A stretch of 54,965 nucleotides of DNA from an uncultured Pelagibacteraceae bacterium (lineage in GTDB: Bacteria > Pseudomonadota > Alphaproteobacteria > Pelagibacterales > Pelagibacteraceae). Where the stretch lies: assembly GCA_902615975.1 (NCBI GenBank), contig CACMRC010000010.1, forward strand, positions 1 through 54,965. Direction: 5' to 3'. Below, in pieces: positions 24,817 through 33,696 of this stretch. The translations under genes and the position numbers were made by a program. How positions within the stretch are numbered: position 1 is the stretch's first letter; each line of letters starts with the position of its first letter. Below the pieces are notes generated by a model, which ran no database searches, had not been told where the DNA came from, and saw only the letters and a program-made list of their open reading frames with translations.

Positions 24817-25034
24817 CAACAACCGCAGCTTTTTTTAGCAGCTTTTGGTTGATCATCAGTTTTTGCAGCTTCTAATTCTTTTTGTTCTTCCTCAAGAGCT
24901 TTTTGTTTCTTTAAAATCTTATCTTCAAAGTAATCATAAAGAGAAGCAAATCCCAATTTAGAGGCTCTTTTTTCCTCATAATTTCTTCGCCCTTTAAGGT
25001 TTTCAATTATTTTGACTATTTCTTGGTTTTGCAT
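24813..25034 (-). CDS. Small protein with Cys-rich C-terminus (SCGCC)
   Basis: A 73-residue hydrophilic protein. The N-terminal 45 residues look helical (NQEIVKIIENLKGRRNYEEKRASKLGFASLYDYFEDKIL). A charged Glu/Lys linker follows, and the protein ends AKKSCGCC. The terminal CGCC is a likely metal or redox site, reminiscent of C-terminal metal-trafficking or cluster-binding tails. It is divergent from the nickel-dependent urease operon, with starts 86 bp apart. That proximity is suggestive only; I do not recognise the family. Confidence 0.7.
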   Translation of the reverse strand: MQNQEIVKIIENLKGRRNYEEKRASKLGFASLYDYFEDKILKKQKALEEEQKELEAAKTDDQPKAAKKSCGCC

Positions 25035-25120
25035 CCTCTCTTTTTATTTAAAAAGGCAAATAATTCAAGCTGTAAAAATTGGCAAATTATAAAAAGGTTA
25101 TTTTGTGTTAGGATAAAGTC

Positions 25121-25930
25121 ATGAATATAAGTCAAAAAAAACTTGAAAAATCTAGGGGCAGATTAGAAATAAAAATTAAAGATCAAAATCTACAAAAACT
25201 TTACCAACAAGGATCTTCAAAAGCTTTGATGCCAGATTTTCATGAAAATTTAAAACAATTAATGCTTATCAATACTGCTGGTGGAATTACTTCTGGGGAT
25301 GAATACGACTACAAATTTGAAATTGATAGTTCGAAAATTTGTATTTCAACGCAGGCGGCAGAAAAAATTTATAGTGGTTTTGGTAATCCAGCTAATCTAG
25401 AAATTAATTTAAATTTATTAAACGGTTCTAGTCTATTTTGGTTACCTAAAGAATTAATTTTATTTAATAACTGTAATTTAAAAAGAAAAATTAATTTTAA
25501 TTTATCAAAAGACTCAAATTTACTTCTTTGTGAAAATATTATTTTTGGACGAACTTCTATGAAGGAGAAGTTTGAAAAGGGTTATTTTTCAGATTTTTGG
25601 AATATTAATGTCGATAATAAATTAATTCATACTGAAGCAATAAATACAAATTTATTTGAAAAAAAATATTTGAATAGTTTTTCGACATTAAATAATAATT
25701 CTGCAGTTGCGACAATTATAATTGTAGGAAATAAATTTTTGAATAACCTAAATAATCTATCTAAAACTTTAACTAACAATGAAAATACAACTTCAAATTA
25801 TTCTAATTGGGATAATAAATTGATCGTAAGACTTTTATCTAAAGATAGTTATAATCTTAAATTTGCAATTGATAAAATTTTGTCTTATTTTTTTGAAGGT
25901 TCAAAGATACCAAAAGTATGGAATGTATAA
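25121..25930 (+). CDS. ureD: Urease accessory protein UreD
   Basis: A 269-residue UreD/UreH scaffold that binds the urease apoprotein and recruits UreF and UreG for nickel insertion. Typical segments are INTAGGITSGDEYDY, STQAAEKIYSG and SLFWLPKELILFNNC, with ENIIFGRTSMKEKF in the centre. The order ureD first in the cluster is the common one. AGGA lies 7 bp before the ATG. It abuts ureA with no gap. Confidence 0.92.
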   Translation: MNISQKKLEKSRGRLEIKIKDQNLQKLYQQGSSKALMPDFHENLKQLMLINTAGGITSGDEYDYKFEIDSSKICISTQAAEKIYSGFGNPANLEINLNLLNGSSLFWLPKELILFNNCNLKRKINFNLSKDSNLLLCENIIFGRTSMKEKFEKGYFSDFWNINVDNKLIHTEAINTNLFEKKYLNSFSTLNNNSAVATIIIVGNKFLNNLNNLSKTLTNNENTTSNYSNWDNKLIVRLLSKDSYNLKFAIDKILSYFFEGSKIPKVWNV

Positions 25931-26233
25931 ATGAAACTTACTCCTAGAGAAAAAGATAAACTTTTAATAAGTCTTGCAGCAATAGTTGCTAAAAATAGAT
26001 TGTCAAAAGGTATAAAATTAAATTATCCAGAAGCTATAGCTATAATAACAGATTTTGTAGTCGAGGGAGCTAGAGAAGGTAAAAGTGTTGCAGAATTAAT
26101 GGAAGCAGGAGCTCACGTTATTAAAAAAAAAGATTGTATGGACGGCATTCCAGATATGGTGAAGGAAGTTCAAGTAGAAGCTACTTTTCCAGATGGAACT
26201 AAATTAGTAACTGTGCACAAACCTATAAGGTAA
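25931..26233 (+). CDS. ureA: Urease gamma subunit
   Basis: A 100-residue structural subunit with the family sequence [37 protein letters not shown], then [20 protein letters not shown] and [16 protein letters not shown]. The full length is intact. It immediately follows ureD and precedes ureB by 8 bp, giving the separate alpha/beta/gamma arrangement of most bacterial ureases. Confidence 0.97.
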   Translation: MKLTPREKDKLLISLAAIVAKNRLSKGIKLNYPEAIAIITDFVVEGAREGKSVAELMEAGAHVIKKKDCMDGIPDMVKEVQVEATFPDGTKLVTVHKPIR

Positions 26234-26241
26234 TAATTATT

Positions 26242-26547
26242 ATGAAGCCAGGCGAAGTAATTACAAAAAAAGAGGAAATTAACCTAAATAAAAACTCCAA
26301 AATTACTAAAATTAAAATTTCTAATTCTGGAGATAGACCTGTGCAAGTTGGAAGCCACTATCATTTTTTTGAAACAAATGAGTATTTAGTTTTTGATAGA
26401 GAATTAGCATATGGAAAGAGATTAAATATACCTTCAGGAACCGCTGTAAGATTTGAGCCAGGTCAATCTAAAGATGTTGAGCTTATAGAAATTAATGGAT
26501 TAAAAAAAATATACGGGTTCAATAAGAAAGTTATGGGTAATTTATAA
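26242..26547 (+). CDS. ureB: Urease beta subunit
   Basis: A 101-residue structural subunit: [57 protein letters not shown] and [12 protein letters not shown] are the conserved landmarks. It overlaps the first base of the ureC start codon (TAATG), so its translation is coupled to ureC. Confidence 0.97.
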   Translation: MKPGEVITKKEEINLNKNSKITKIKISNSGDRPVQVGSHYHFFETNEYLVFDRELAYGKRLNIPSGTAVRFEPGQSKDVELIEINGLKKIYGFNKKVMGNL

Positions 26548-28253
26548 TGGCTAAAATTTCTAGAGCAGCTTATGCAGATATGTATGGGCCTACTACAGGA
26601 GATAAAGTAAGGCTCGCAGATACTGACTTAGTTATTGAGGTTGAAAACGATCTAACCACTTATGGTGAAGAAGTTAAGTTTGGTGGTGGAAAGGTAATAA
26701 GAGACGGGATGGGTCAATCTCAAATCAGCAGAGAAAAAGGAGCTGCTGATACAGTTATTACGAATGCTTTAATAGTTGATGTGAATGGAATTTATAAAGC
26801 TGATGTTGGTTTGAAAGATGGAAAAATATTTGAAATCGGTAAAGCTGGTAATCCAGATACTCAATCTAAAGTAAATATTATTATTGGTCCAGGAACAGAA
26901 ATAATTGCAGGTGAGGGAAAAATTTTAACAGCTGGTGGGTTTGATAGCCATATTCATTATATATGTCCCCAACAAATTGATGATGCTTTGCACTCAGGTA
27001 TTACGACCATGCTTGGAGGAGGAACTGGACCGGCTCACGGTACACTTGCAACAACTTGTACACCTGGACCATGGCACATACAAAGAATGATTCAATCTGC
27101 TGATGGTTTTTCCATGAATTTAGCTTTTGCTGGAAAAGGAAATTCCTCCCTGCCGGAAGGTCTTGAGGAACAAATCCTAGCCGGAGCTTCTGCACTTAAA
27201 TTACATGAGGATTGGGGAACAACTCCAGGTACAATTGATAATTGTTTAAATATTGCTGACAAAAATGATGTACAGGTAATGATTCATACAGATACACTTA
27301 ATGAAAGTGGATTTGTAGAAAATACAATAAAGGCAATTAATAAAAGAACTATCCATGCTTTTCACACAGAGGGTGCTGGTGGTGGACATGCACCAGATAT
27401 AATTAAAGTTTGTGGAGAAGAATATGTTATTCCTTCTTCAACAAATCCCACCAGACCATATACAGTCAATACAATAGAGGAACATTTAGATATGCTGATG
27501 GTTTGTCACCATCTCGATAAATCTATTCCAGAGGATGTAGCATTTGCTGAAAGTAGAATCAGACGAGAAACAATTGCAGCAGAAGATATTCTTCATGACA
27601 TGGGAGCTTTTTCAATTATTGCATCAGATAGTCAGGCTATGGGTAGAGTTGGAGAAGTTATCATTAGAACTTGGCAAACTGCACATAAAATGAAAGTTCA
27701 AAGAGGAAGTTTACCAGAGGAAAAAGGTGACAATGATAATTTTAGAGTTAAAAGGTATTTAGCAAAATATACAATTAATCCAGCAATTGCTCATGGAATT
27801 TCAAAACATATTGGTAGTGTTGAAAAAAATAAACGTGCAGATTTAGTTTTATGGGATCCAGCATTCTTTGGTGCAAAACCAGAGATGATATTAATAGGTG
27901 GAAGTATAGCTTGTGCGCAAATGGGAGATCCAAATGCATCAATTCCAACTCCACAGCCTGTATACACTAGACCAATGTTTTCATCTTTTGGAACTTCTTT
28001 AGAGAAATCTTCAGTAATTTTCACAAGCAAACTAGCTCTTGAAAAGAATTCTTTAAAAAATGCAAGTATTAGAAAAGACTTATTACCTGTAGAAAACACA
28101 AGAGCCATTTCTAAAAAAGATATGATTTTAAATAATAAGTGTCCAAAAATTGAGGTAAATCCCGAGACTTATGAGGTAAAAGCTGATGGTGAAATAATTA
28201 CTTGTGAACCGGCTAAAGAACTTCCTTTGGCACAAAGATATTTTATGTTTTAG
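26547..28253 (+). CDS. ureC: Urease alpha (catalytic) subunit
   Basis: A 568-residue amidohydrolase that splits urea to ammonia and carbamate. All active-site residues are present: His135 and His137 (SHIHYICP), the carbamylated Lys218 (ALKLHEDWG), His247 (MIHTDT), His273 ([14 protein letters not shown]), the mobile-flap Cys320-His321 (MVCHHLD) and Asp361 ([12 protein letters not shown]). The enzyme should therefore be functional once loaded with two Ni2+. Length is normal. It allows use of urea nitrogen and lies in a complete ureDABCEFG operon. Confidence 0.98.
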   Translation: MAKISRAAYADMYGPTTGDKVRLADTDLVIEVENDLTTYGEEVKFGGGKVIRDGMGQSQISREKGAADTVITNALIVDVNGIYKADVGLKDGKIFEIGKAGNPDTQSKVNIIIGPGTEIIAGEGKILTAGGFDSHIHYICPQQIDDALHSGITTMLGGGTGPAHGTLATTCTPGPWHIQRMIQSADGFSMNLAFAGKGNSSLPEGLEEQILAGASALKLHEDWGTTPGTIDNCLNIADKNDVQVMIHTDTLNESGFVENTIKAINKRTIHAFHTEGAGGGHAPDIIKVCGEEYVIPSSTNPTRPYTVNTIEEHLDMLMVCHHLDKSIPEDVAFAESRIRRETIAAEDILHDMGAFSIIASDSQAMGRVGEVIIRTWQTAHKMKVQRGSLPEEKGDNDNFRVKRYLAKYTINPAIAHGISKHIGSVEKNKRADLVLWDPAFFGAKPEMILIGGSIACAQMGDPNASIPTPQPVYTRPMFSSFGTSLEKSSVIFTSKLALEKNSLKNASIRKDLLPVENTRAISKKDMILNNKCPKIEVNPETYEVKADGEIITCEPAKELPLAQRYFMF

Positions 28254-28256
28254 CTT

Positions 28257-28700
28257 ATGGATAATTGTTTTTTAATAGTTAATAAAATAACCAAAAATAA
28301 AGCAAAAGATCACATATCTTTATCTTATGACGAGAGATTTTTAAGAAGAAAAAAACTTGTTTCAGATAATGGTTTTGAATTTTTAGTCAATTTACCAGAG
28401 ACAAAATCACTTTCAGAAAATCAAGCCTTTAGGCTTCAAAGTGGAAACTTGATTTTAATAAAAAACAAAAAAGAAAGTTTACTTGAAATAAAAGGTAAAA
28501 ATTTAATGCAACTTATATGGCATATTGGAAATAGACATATGCCTTGCCAAATTGAAAAAGATAGAATTTTTATTCAGTATGATGAAGTAATAAAAAAAAT
28601 GATATTAAAACTAGGAGGAAAGGTTAAGAAAGTTTTAAGACCTTTTAAACCAGAGGGAGGAGCATATGGAATTGGTAGAACCCATAGCCATAGACACTAA
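28257..28700 (+). CDS. ureE: Urease nickel metallochaperone UreE
   Basis: A 147-residue UreE. The N-domain has SLSYDERFLRRKK and LPETKSL. The metal-binding C-domain has LIWHIGNRHMPCQIE with the conserved His of the dimer Ni site. The C-terminus ends GRTHSHRH, a short His tail instead of the long His-rich tail of some species, implying little nickel storage. Its last 35 bp overlap ureF. Confidence 0.93.
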   Translation: MDNCFLIVNKITKNKAKDHISLSYDERFLRRKKLVSDNGFEFLVNLPETKSLSENQAFRLQSGNLILIKNKKESLLEIKGKNLMQLIWHIGNRHMPCQIEKDRIFIQYDEVIKKMILKLGGKVKKVLRPFKPEGGAYGIGRTHSHRH

Positions 28701-29346
28701 AATAAAAGGTAAAAAAGATTTAAAAGAATTTTTACAAATTCTTCAAACTTGGTTTTCACCATCATTTCCTGTTGGAAGTTTTTCATATTCTCATGGTTTA
28801 GAGGCAATGATTAATGATAATTTTATTAAGTCAAAAGAAGATATTCTGGATTATTTAAAATGTATCTTAAAATATGGAACAGGTAAAAATGATATAATTT
28901 TAATGAAGTATACCTATCAGGGAGAAGAGTTAAATGAACTGGCCTTATCTCTTTGTCCATCCAAAGAAAGAAAGATAGAGTCTATTGAAATGGGTAATGC
29001 TTTTAGAAAAGTGTTAGCTGATAGTTGGGATTTTAAAATTCTTGAAAATACTGCTTATCCAATTGCAGTTGCTAAAGCAGCTAAACATTTTGATATACCA
29101 CTTAACTTAACAATAGTATCTTATCTACAATCATTTGTATCAAATCTAATAAATGTTTGCATTAAACATATACCAATTGGGCAAAAAATTGGACAGGACT
29201 GTATAATTAAAACTTACGAATTAATAAGAGAAATAGAAAAAGAAAATCAAAATTTAAATTTAGAAGACTTAGGTGGAATTTGTTTTAATAGTGATATCTA
29301 CAGTATTAAGCATGAAAATTTGAAAACACGAATTTATAAGACATGA
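28666..29346 (+). CDS. ureF: Urease accessory protein UreF
   Basis: A 226-residue helical protein that gates nickel transfer by regulating UreG. The diagnostic [24 protein letters not shown] begins at residue 27. The start at 28666 lies inside ureE, but is supported by the unusually strong ribosome-binding site GAGGGAGGAG just upstream. The 26-residue stretch before the conserved core is charged. It overlaps ureG by 4 bp (ATGA). Confidence 0.92.
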   Translation: MELVEPIAIDTKIKGKKDLKEFLQILQTWFSPSFPVGSFSYSHGLEAMINDNFIKSKEDILDYLKCILKYGTGKNDIILMKYTYQGEELNELALSLCPSKERKIESIEMGNAFRKVLADSWDFKILENTAYPIAVAKAAKHFDIPLNLTIVSYLQSFVSNLINVCIKHIPIGQKIGQDCIIKTYELIREIEKENQNLNLEDLGGICFNSDIYSIKHENLKTRIYKT

Positions 29347-29954
29347 AAAATATAAATGGACCATTAAAAGTTGGAATAGGTGGACCTGTTGGTGCAGGGA
29401 AGACAAGTTTAACAGCTGAATTGTGTAAATTTTTGTCAAAGAAAATTTCTATGGCTGTAATATCAAACGATATTTATACAAAAGAAGATGCAGAATTTTT
29501 AATGAAAGTCCAAGCTTTACCTTTAGAGAGAATTAAAGGAGTTGAAACAGGAGGGTGTCCACATACTGCAATACGTGAAGACGCTTCAATTAATATGCTT
29601 GCTGTAGAAAATATGAAAAAAAAATTTCCTGATCTTGATTTGATTTTAATCGAATCTGGTGGAGATAATTTAGCAGCAACTTTTAGTCCAGAACTAGTCG
29701 ATCTATCTATTTATGTTATTGATGTTGGAATGGGTGGAGATATCCCTAGAAAAGGTGGTCCTGCTATTCAAAAGTCAGACTTGTTAATTATCAATAAGAC
29801 TGATTTAGCTCCTCATGTAGAAGTTAATCTTGAAACCATGAAAGAAGACGTAAAAAAGGCCCGAAATGGCTTACCTTATGTTTTTTGCCAGATGAAAAAG
29901 CAAATTGGTGTTGAAGATGTTGCTAAATTCTTATTTTCATCAGGTGGGCTATAG
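29343..29954 (+). CDS. ureG: Urease accessory GTPase UreG
   Basis: A 203-residue SIMIBI-class GTPase that powers nickel insertion into UreC. The P-loop [14 protein letters not shown], the metal motif [15 protein letters not shown] (Cys-Pro-His), [15 protein letters not shown] and the NKTD guanine motif are all present. It is the last gene of the urease operon, and its stop is 9 bp from convergent umuC. No nickel or urea transporter is adjacent. Confidence 0.97.
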   Translation: MKNINGPLKVGIGGPVGAGKTSLTAELCKFLSKKISMAVISNDIYTKEDAEFLMKVQALPLERIKGVETGGCPHTAIREDASINMLAVENMKKKFPDLDLILIESGGDNLAATFSPELVDLSIYVIDVGMGGDIPRKGGPAIQKSDLLIINKTDLAPHVEVNLETMKEDVKKARNGLPYVFCQMKKQIGVEDVAKFLFSSGGL

Positions 29955-29963
29955 AGTTTTTTA

Positions 29964-31241
29964 TTATGCTCTAATCGTTGGTAAACAATAGAAATCAGCT
30001 GTATCAATTTTAGAAGAATACTGTCTTCGCATATTCCACTTCTTATGAACGCCTGCACTTGCAACACTCAAGGTAGATCTTCCATATCGATGATTAGTGT
30101 TATCAATTGATCGCATTAAGCTATTTATCTTTTCATCTTTTTCAGATGTAAATAAATTTGTTTTATCACTTGCATTAGATAACCCTGTTAGCATGACACC
30201 TGCTTTTTGATAACGGTAACCGTTTTTAAAAATACTTTCTAATATTGAAACTGCTGTCTTAACTGTTTCAATACTATTGTTTGTTGCAATTGGAAAATCA
30301 ACTGTCTTTGCATTTGAATAATATCCAAAGTTTCTTTGAAAAGGACTTGTTCTAACAAATACAGTAATTGCTTTTGCAACCAAAGATTCCGATCTAATTT
30401 TTTCTGAAGCATTTAAACAATAATTTGCAACTGCTTCTTTTAATTCCTGAAATGTTTCAATTCTTTTTCCAAATGATCTTGAAACCACACAGCTCTTTCT
30501 TTTAGTAGTAGTTGTCTCTAATCCAATACAAGAAACTCCTCTAAGTTCCATTGCAGTTCTTGAACTTAGAACATTTAAACTTTTCTTGATCCAGGTATTA
30601 GATTTATTTTTTAATTGTTTAGCATTATAAATTCCATGTTTTTGATAAAACTTAGTTAGTTGTCTACCAACACCCCAAACATCATTAATTTCAACTTTTT
30701 CTAAAATAGGATCTAAATTTTCTATTCCAATTAAGCTTGTAACTCCTGATTGTTTTTTCTTAGCGATATGATTTGCAACTTTGCTTAATGTTTTTGTATT
30801 TGCTATTCCAATACTAGTTGGAATACCAGTCCATTGCAAAACTGTTTCTCTAATTTCTTTTCCAACTTTTTCTACTTCACTATCAGGAAAGTTTGATAAA
30901 TCTAAAAATGCTTCATCAATCGAGTAAACCTCTATTTCTGAATTAAATCTTTTAAGAGTTCGCATCACTCTCCTCGATAAATCTCCGTATAAAGAATAGT
31001 TTGATGAAAATACTTCAACTTTGTTTTTAAGAATAATATCTTTTGCTTTAAAGTAAGGCTCACCCATTTTAATCCCTAAAGCTTTTGCTTCATTTGATCT
31101 TGAAATGATACAGCCATCATTATTAGATAAAACGACAACAGGCTTTCTTCTTATTTTTGGATTAAATAACCTTTCACAAGAAACATAAAAAGAATTACAA
31201 TCAATTAATGCTATTTTTTTAGTACGTTGAATGGATGACAT
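29964..31241 (-). CDS. umuC: Y-family DNA polymerase V catalytic subunit
   Basis: A 425-residue error-prone translesion polymerase. Palm-domain metal motifs are clear: [16 protein letters not shown] near the N-terminus and [35 protein letters not shown] is the usual thumb-proximal segment. I start at ATG 31241 because GGGGAG lies 9 bp upstream. A TTG three codons earlier would leave no spacing. The start lies inside umuD (23-bp overlap), so the two subunits are coupled and share the SOS promoter. Confidence 0.92.
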   Translation of the reverse strand: MSSIQRTKKIALIDCNSFYVSCERLFNPKIRRKPVVVLSNNDGCIISRSNEAKALGIKMGEPYFKAKDIILKNKVEVFSSNYSLYGDLSRRVMRTLKRFNSEIEVYSIDEAFLDLSNFPDSEVEKVGKEIRETVLQWTGIPTSIGIANTKTLSKVANHIAKKKQSGVTSLIGIENLDPILEKVEINDVWGVGRQLTKFYQKHGIYNAKQLKNKSNTWIKKSLNVLSSRTAMELRGVSCIGLETTTTKRKSCVVSRSFGKRIETFQELKEAVANYCLNASEKIRSESLVAKAITVFVRTSPFQRNFGYYSNAKTVDFPIATNNSIETVKTAVSILESIFKNGYRYQKAGVMLTGLSNASDKTNLFTSEKDEKINSLMRSIDNTNHRYGRSTLSVASAGVHKKWNMRRQYSSKIDTADFYCLPTIRA

Positions 31242-31614
31242 AAGTAACAACTCCCCAAATAAAAATATCTTGTTCTTCGTTAATTAAAATTCTGTCTGAA
31301 AACTCTTTAGATCCAGAAGTTAAAAATTTTTTGTCTCTTTCTTGAACTAAAGTTTTAACTACAAGCTCGTCATGAACATTAGCAATTACTGTTGAAAAGT
31401 TTTTTGGTTTTAAACTTTTATCGACAACTAATAAATCACCATCATTAATTCCAACATCGACCATTGATTTACCTTGAACTCTGATGATGAAAGTTGCTGG
31501 AACATTTTTTATTAAATGCATGTTCAGATCAATATCTTCTTCGATATAATCAGTAGCAGGGGAAGGAAAACCAGCGCCTGCTTTATGTAGATAATAAGGG
31601 ATTGTCAGCTTCAT
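31219..31614 (-). CDS. umuD: UmuD-like self-cleaving SOS protein
   Basis: A 131-residue LexA-type serine peptidase without a DNA-binding domain. RecA-stimulated self-cleavage should occur at Ala14-Gly15 ([13 protein letters not shown], aligned with the Cys-Gly site of E. coli UmuD). The catalytic dyad is Ser50 ([10 protein letters not shown]) and Lys87 (LVVKTLV). Cleaved UmuD' would assemble with UmuC as Pol V. Its start codon directly abuts a LexA-type operator, and no Shine-Dalgarno site is evident. Confidence 0.93.
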   Translation of the reverse strand: MKLTIPYYLHKAGAGFPSPATDYIEEDIDLNMHLIKNVPATFIIRVQGKSMVDVGINDGDLLVVDKSLKPKNFSTVIANVHDELVVKTLVQERDKKFLTSGSKEFSDRILINEEQDIFIWGVVTYVIHSTY

Positions 31615-31661
31615 GTTCTTGTTTTGTTCTAATTTATAGCCTATTTATTTAATACACTCAA
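31615..31661 (-). promoter_or_regulatory. umuDC promoter with alphaproteobacterial SOS (LexA) box
   Basis: On the minus strand, TTGAGT (31656-31661), a 17-bp spacer and TATAAA (31633-31638) form a good sigma-70 promoter. GAACAAAACAAGAAC (31615-31629) follows. It is an exact match to the alphaproteobacterial LexA consensus GAAC-N7-GAAC, covers the expected transcription start and touches the umuD ATG. LexA binding there would block initiation directly. Confidence 0.8.
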
Positions 31662-31789
31662 GAGGTTGTATTTTGAGTCTGTAACTGAATCAAAAGTGAA
31701 TCAAAACGTGAACATACAAAACAACATTTGGTGGACATGTGGATAACTTTTACAATAAGTAGTCTTAAAGTGATTTAAAAAGGAAAATT

Positions 31790-31984
31790 ATGATTTGTAT
31801 TAAAGCTGATATTCCAGAAGAGTTAAACGAAATAGATGATGAATTAAAAGCAGTTTACCATGGCAAAGATACCGTTTGTTTCTTCATATTAAAAACAAGA
31901 GAATTAAGAAATAAGTTTATAGAAGAAACCAAAGGAATGAACAAAAGTGAAAGAGAAAAAGTTTATGAGGTATATAATAAATAA
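31790..31984 (+). CDS. Small conserved-looking protein, 64 residues, function unknown
   Basis: A 64-residue acidic, helical protein (MICIKADIPEELNEIDDELK... REKVYEVYNK) with no transmembrane segment. AAAAAGGAAAATT provides a ribosome-binding site before the ATG. It has Cys3 and Cys31 but no recognisable motif. It starts a small co-oriented group with the VOC and GFA genes, 13 bp before the VOC gene. The 175 bp upstream is shared with the divergent umuDC promoter. Confidence 0.65.
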   Translation: MICIKADIPEELNEIDDELKAVYHGKDTVCFFILKTRELRNKFIEETKGMNKSEREKVYEVYNK

Positions 31985-31997
31985 ATAAAAATAAATT

Positions 31998-32381
31998 ATG
32001 AATATTTTAGATTTTGTAATGGTTGGTTCTGATGATCATGAAAAATCAGGTGATTTTTATGATGCTGTCTTTGAACCTTTGAAATTAAAAAGAGTTTTGA
32101 AAACAAAAAAATATCTTGGTTACGCTCATTCAAGTGATCCAGAGAAAGTTCAATTTTATGTAACACACCCTGTAAATGGAAAAGATGCAACGTTTGGTAA
32201 TGGAACCCAAATAACTTTATTAGCAGATAATAAAGAAGCAGTTGAAAAATTTTACGAAATTGCAATCTCAAAAGGTGCAACAGATGAAGGGGCACCTGGG
32301 GTTAGAAAAGATGGAAATTATTATGGATATGTTCGTGATTTAGATGGAAATAAGATTGCAGCAAAAAGTGTTTTAAAATAA
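31998..32381 (+). CDS. VOC (glyoxalase/bleomycin-resistance) superfamily protein
   Basis: A 127-residue protein with paired beta-alpha-beta-beta-beta modules: FVMVGSDDHEKSGDFYDAVFEPLKLKRV and, in the second half, KFYEIAISKGATDEGAPGVR, then YYGYVRDLDGNKIAA. The terminal FxRDPDGN-like segment (VRDLDGNKI) is characteristic. Metal-dependent lyase, isomerase or dioxygenase activity is possible; the substrate is unknown. It precedes a GFA-family gene by 12 bp, hinting at handling of glutathione or aldehyde adducts. Confidence 0.82.
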   Translation: MNILDFVMVGSDDHEKSGDFYDAVFEPLKLKRVLKTKKYLGYAHSSDPEKVQFYVTHPVNGKDATFGNGTQITLLADNKEAVEKFYEIAISKGATDEGAPGVRKDGNYYGYVRDLDGNKIAAKSVLK

Positions 32382-32393
32382 AAAAGGAGATAT

Positions 32394-32759
32394 ATGAAAT
32401 TAAATTGTCATTGTGGAGCAATTGAAGCAGAAATAAATGCTACGGTTAACGAATTAGCAAAAATTGTAAGATGCAACTGTTCTATTTGTAAAAGAAAAAA
32501 TGCAACAATGGGTATGGTTAAAAACGAAGATTTTAAAGTTACTAAAGGACAAGATAAATTAAAACTTTATCAGTACCATACTAAAGTTGCTAACCATTAC
32601 TTTTGTACTGAATGTGGAATTTATACTCATCACAATCCTAGAAGTGCACCGACTATGACTGGATTTAATATGGGATGCGTAGACGAGGTTAAAGTAGAAG
32701 ATTTAAAAGAAGTAGCTTTCTTTGATGGTCTAAATCATCCAATGGATCAAGAAAAATAA
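32394..32759 (+). CDS. GFA-family (glutathione-dependent formaldehyde-activating-like) zinc protein
   Basis: A 121-residue protein with the CENP-V/GFA zinc pattern: CHCGAIEAEI, CNCSICKRKNAT and YFCTECGIYTHH, followed by the typical MTGFNMGCVDEV. Two zinc sites are expected. Some relatives act on S-hydroxymethylglutathione, others are uncharacterised. AGGAG lies 6 bp before the ATG. It is followed within 7 bp by the glycerate-kinase-like gene. Confidence 0.87.
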   Translation: MKLNCHCGAIEAEINATVNELAKIVRCNCSICKRKNATMGMVKNEDFKVTKGQDKLKLYQYHTKVANHYFCTECGIYTHHNPRSAPTMTGFNMGCVDEVKVEDLKEVAFFDGLNHPMDQEK

Positions 32760-32766
32760 AACTCCA

Positions 32767-33696
32767 ATGAAATTATCTGAAGAGTGTTTTAAGAAAGTTA
32801 AAAAAGATTGTTTTAAATTTATTAAATCACAAGAAACTTCAACTGAAAAGTTTGGTAACAAACAGGGGATGATTAAGAATTTTTTAATCCCAATATGTTT
32901 TTGGATTGTAAAAAAAGCAGATAACAAAAAACCTTACTTTATTGGATTAGCTGGAGGTCAAGGAACAGGCAAAACAACAATAAGTTCAATACTAAAGATA
33001 ATATTAGAAAAGTATTTTAAATTAAAAGTATTTAAGATTTCTATTGATGATTTTTATAAAACTAGAAAGGAAAGAATAGCTTTATCAAAAAAAGTACACC
33101 CAATGTTATTAACAAGAGGTGTTCCAGGTACTCATGATATAAATATGATGTTAGATTTCTTTAAGAAATCTAAAGCAAAAAAATTTAAAAATATGAAATT
33201 ACCAAATTTTAATAAGGCAATTGATGACAGATTTCCTAAAAAAAAATGGAACACAGTTAATAAAAAACCAGATGTTATTATTTTTGAAGGATGGTGTGTT
33301 GGAGCAAGAGCGGAAACTAACAAGACATTAAAAAAATCTATAAACTCTATGGAAAAGGCAAATGATCATAAACTTGTTTGGAGAAAATATGTTAATCAGC
33401 AATTAAAGACTAAATATAAAAAGCTATATTCTCAGTTAAATTGTATGATTTACTTAAAGGCAAAAAACTTTAGTTTATTACAGAAGTGGAGATTAAAGCA
33501 GGAACATAAACTATGGTTAAAAACAAAGAAAAAGGGTGGTCATAAAATAATGAGTAGAGGAGATGTTATTAACTTTATGCAAACTTATCAGAGAATTACA
33601 CAAAATATGTTTAAAAATATGCCCAAATACGCATCTATAATTTTAAATTTAAACAGTAACCATCAAATTAAAACTGCTGTATATAAATCGAAATGA
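32767..33696 (+). CDS. P-loop kinase of the D-glycerate 3-kinase family
   Basis: A 309-residue protein with a Walker A motif LAGGQGTGKTT (61-71), then FKISIDDFYKTRKER and HPMLLTRGVPGTHDINMM, and the Walker B-like VIIFEGWCVGARAE. This matches the plant-type glycerate 3-kinase/YggC group, related to uridine and pantothenate kinases. If it phosphorylates D-glycerate it would feed 3-phosphoglycerate into central carbon and serine metabolism. It overlaps the TolC-type gene by 4 bp (ATGA). Confidence 0.75.
   Translation: MKLSEECFKKVKKDCFKFIKSQETSTEKFGNKQGMIKNFLIPICFWIVKKADNKKPYFIGLAGGQGTGKTTISSILKIILEKYFKLKVFKISIDDFYKTRKERIALSKKVHPMLLTRGVPGTHDINMMLDFFKKSKAKKFKNMKLPNFNKAIDDRFPKKKWNTVNKKPDVIIFEGWCVGARAETNKTLKKSINSMEKANDHKLVWRKYVNQQLKTKYKKLYSQLNCMIYLKAKNFSLLQKWRLKQEHKLWLKTKKKGGHKIMSRGDVINFMQTYQRITQNMFKNMPKYASIILNLNSNHQIKTAVYKSK

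Noticed and set aside
24623..24838. 71-codon plus-strand frame over the end of the VCBS gene
   Set aside because: It is a shifted frame within a clearly coding region, rich in Leu/Ile from AT-rich codons, with no ribosome-binding site.
31242..31250. umuC start at TTG 31250
   Set aside because: The purine-rich site GGGGAG touches the TTG with no spacing, while ATG 31241 has proper spacing.
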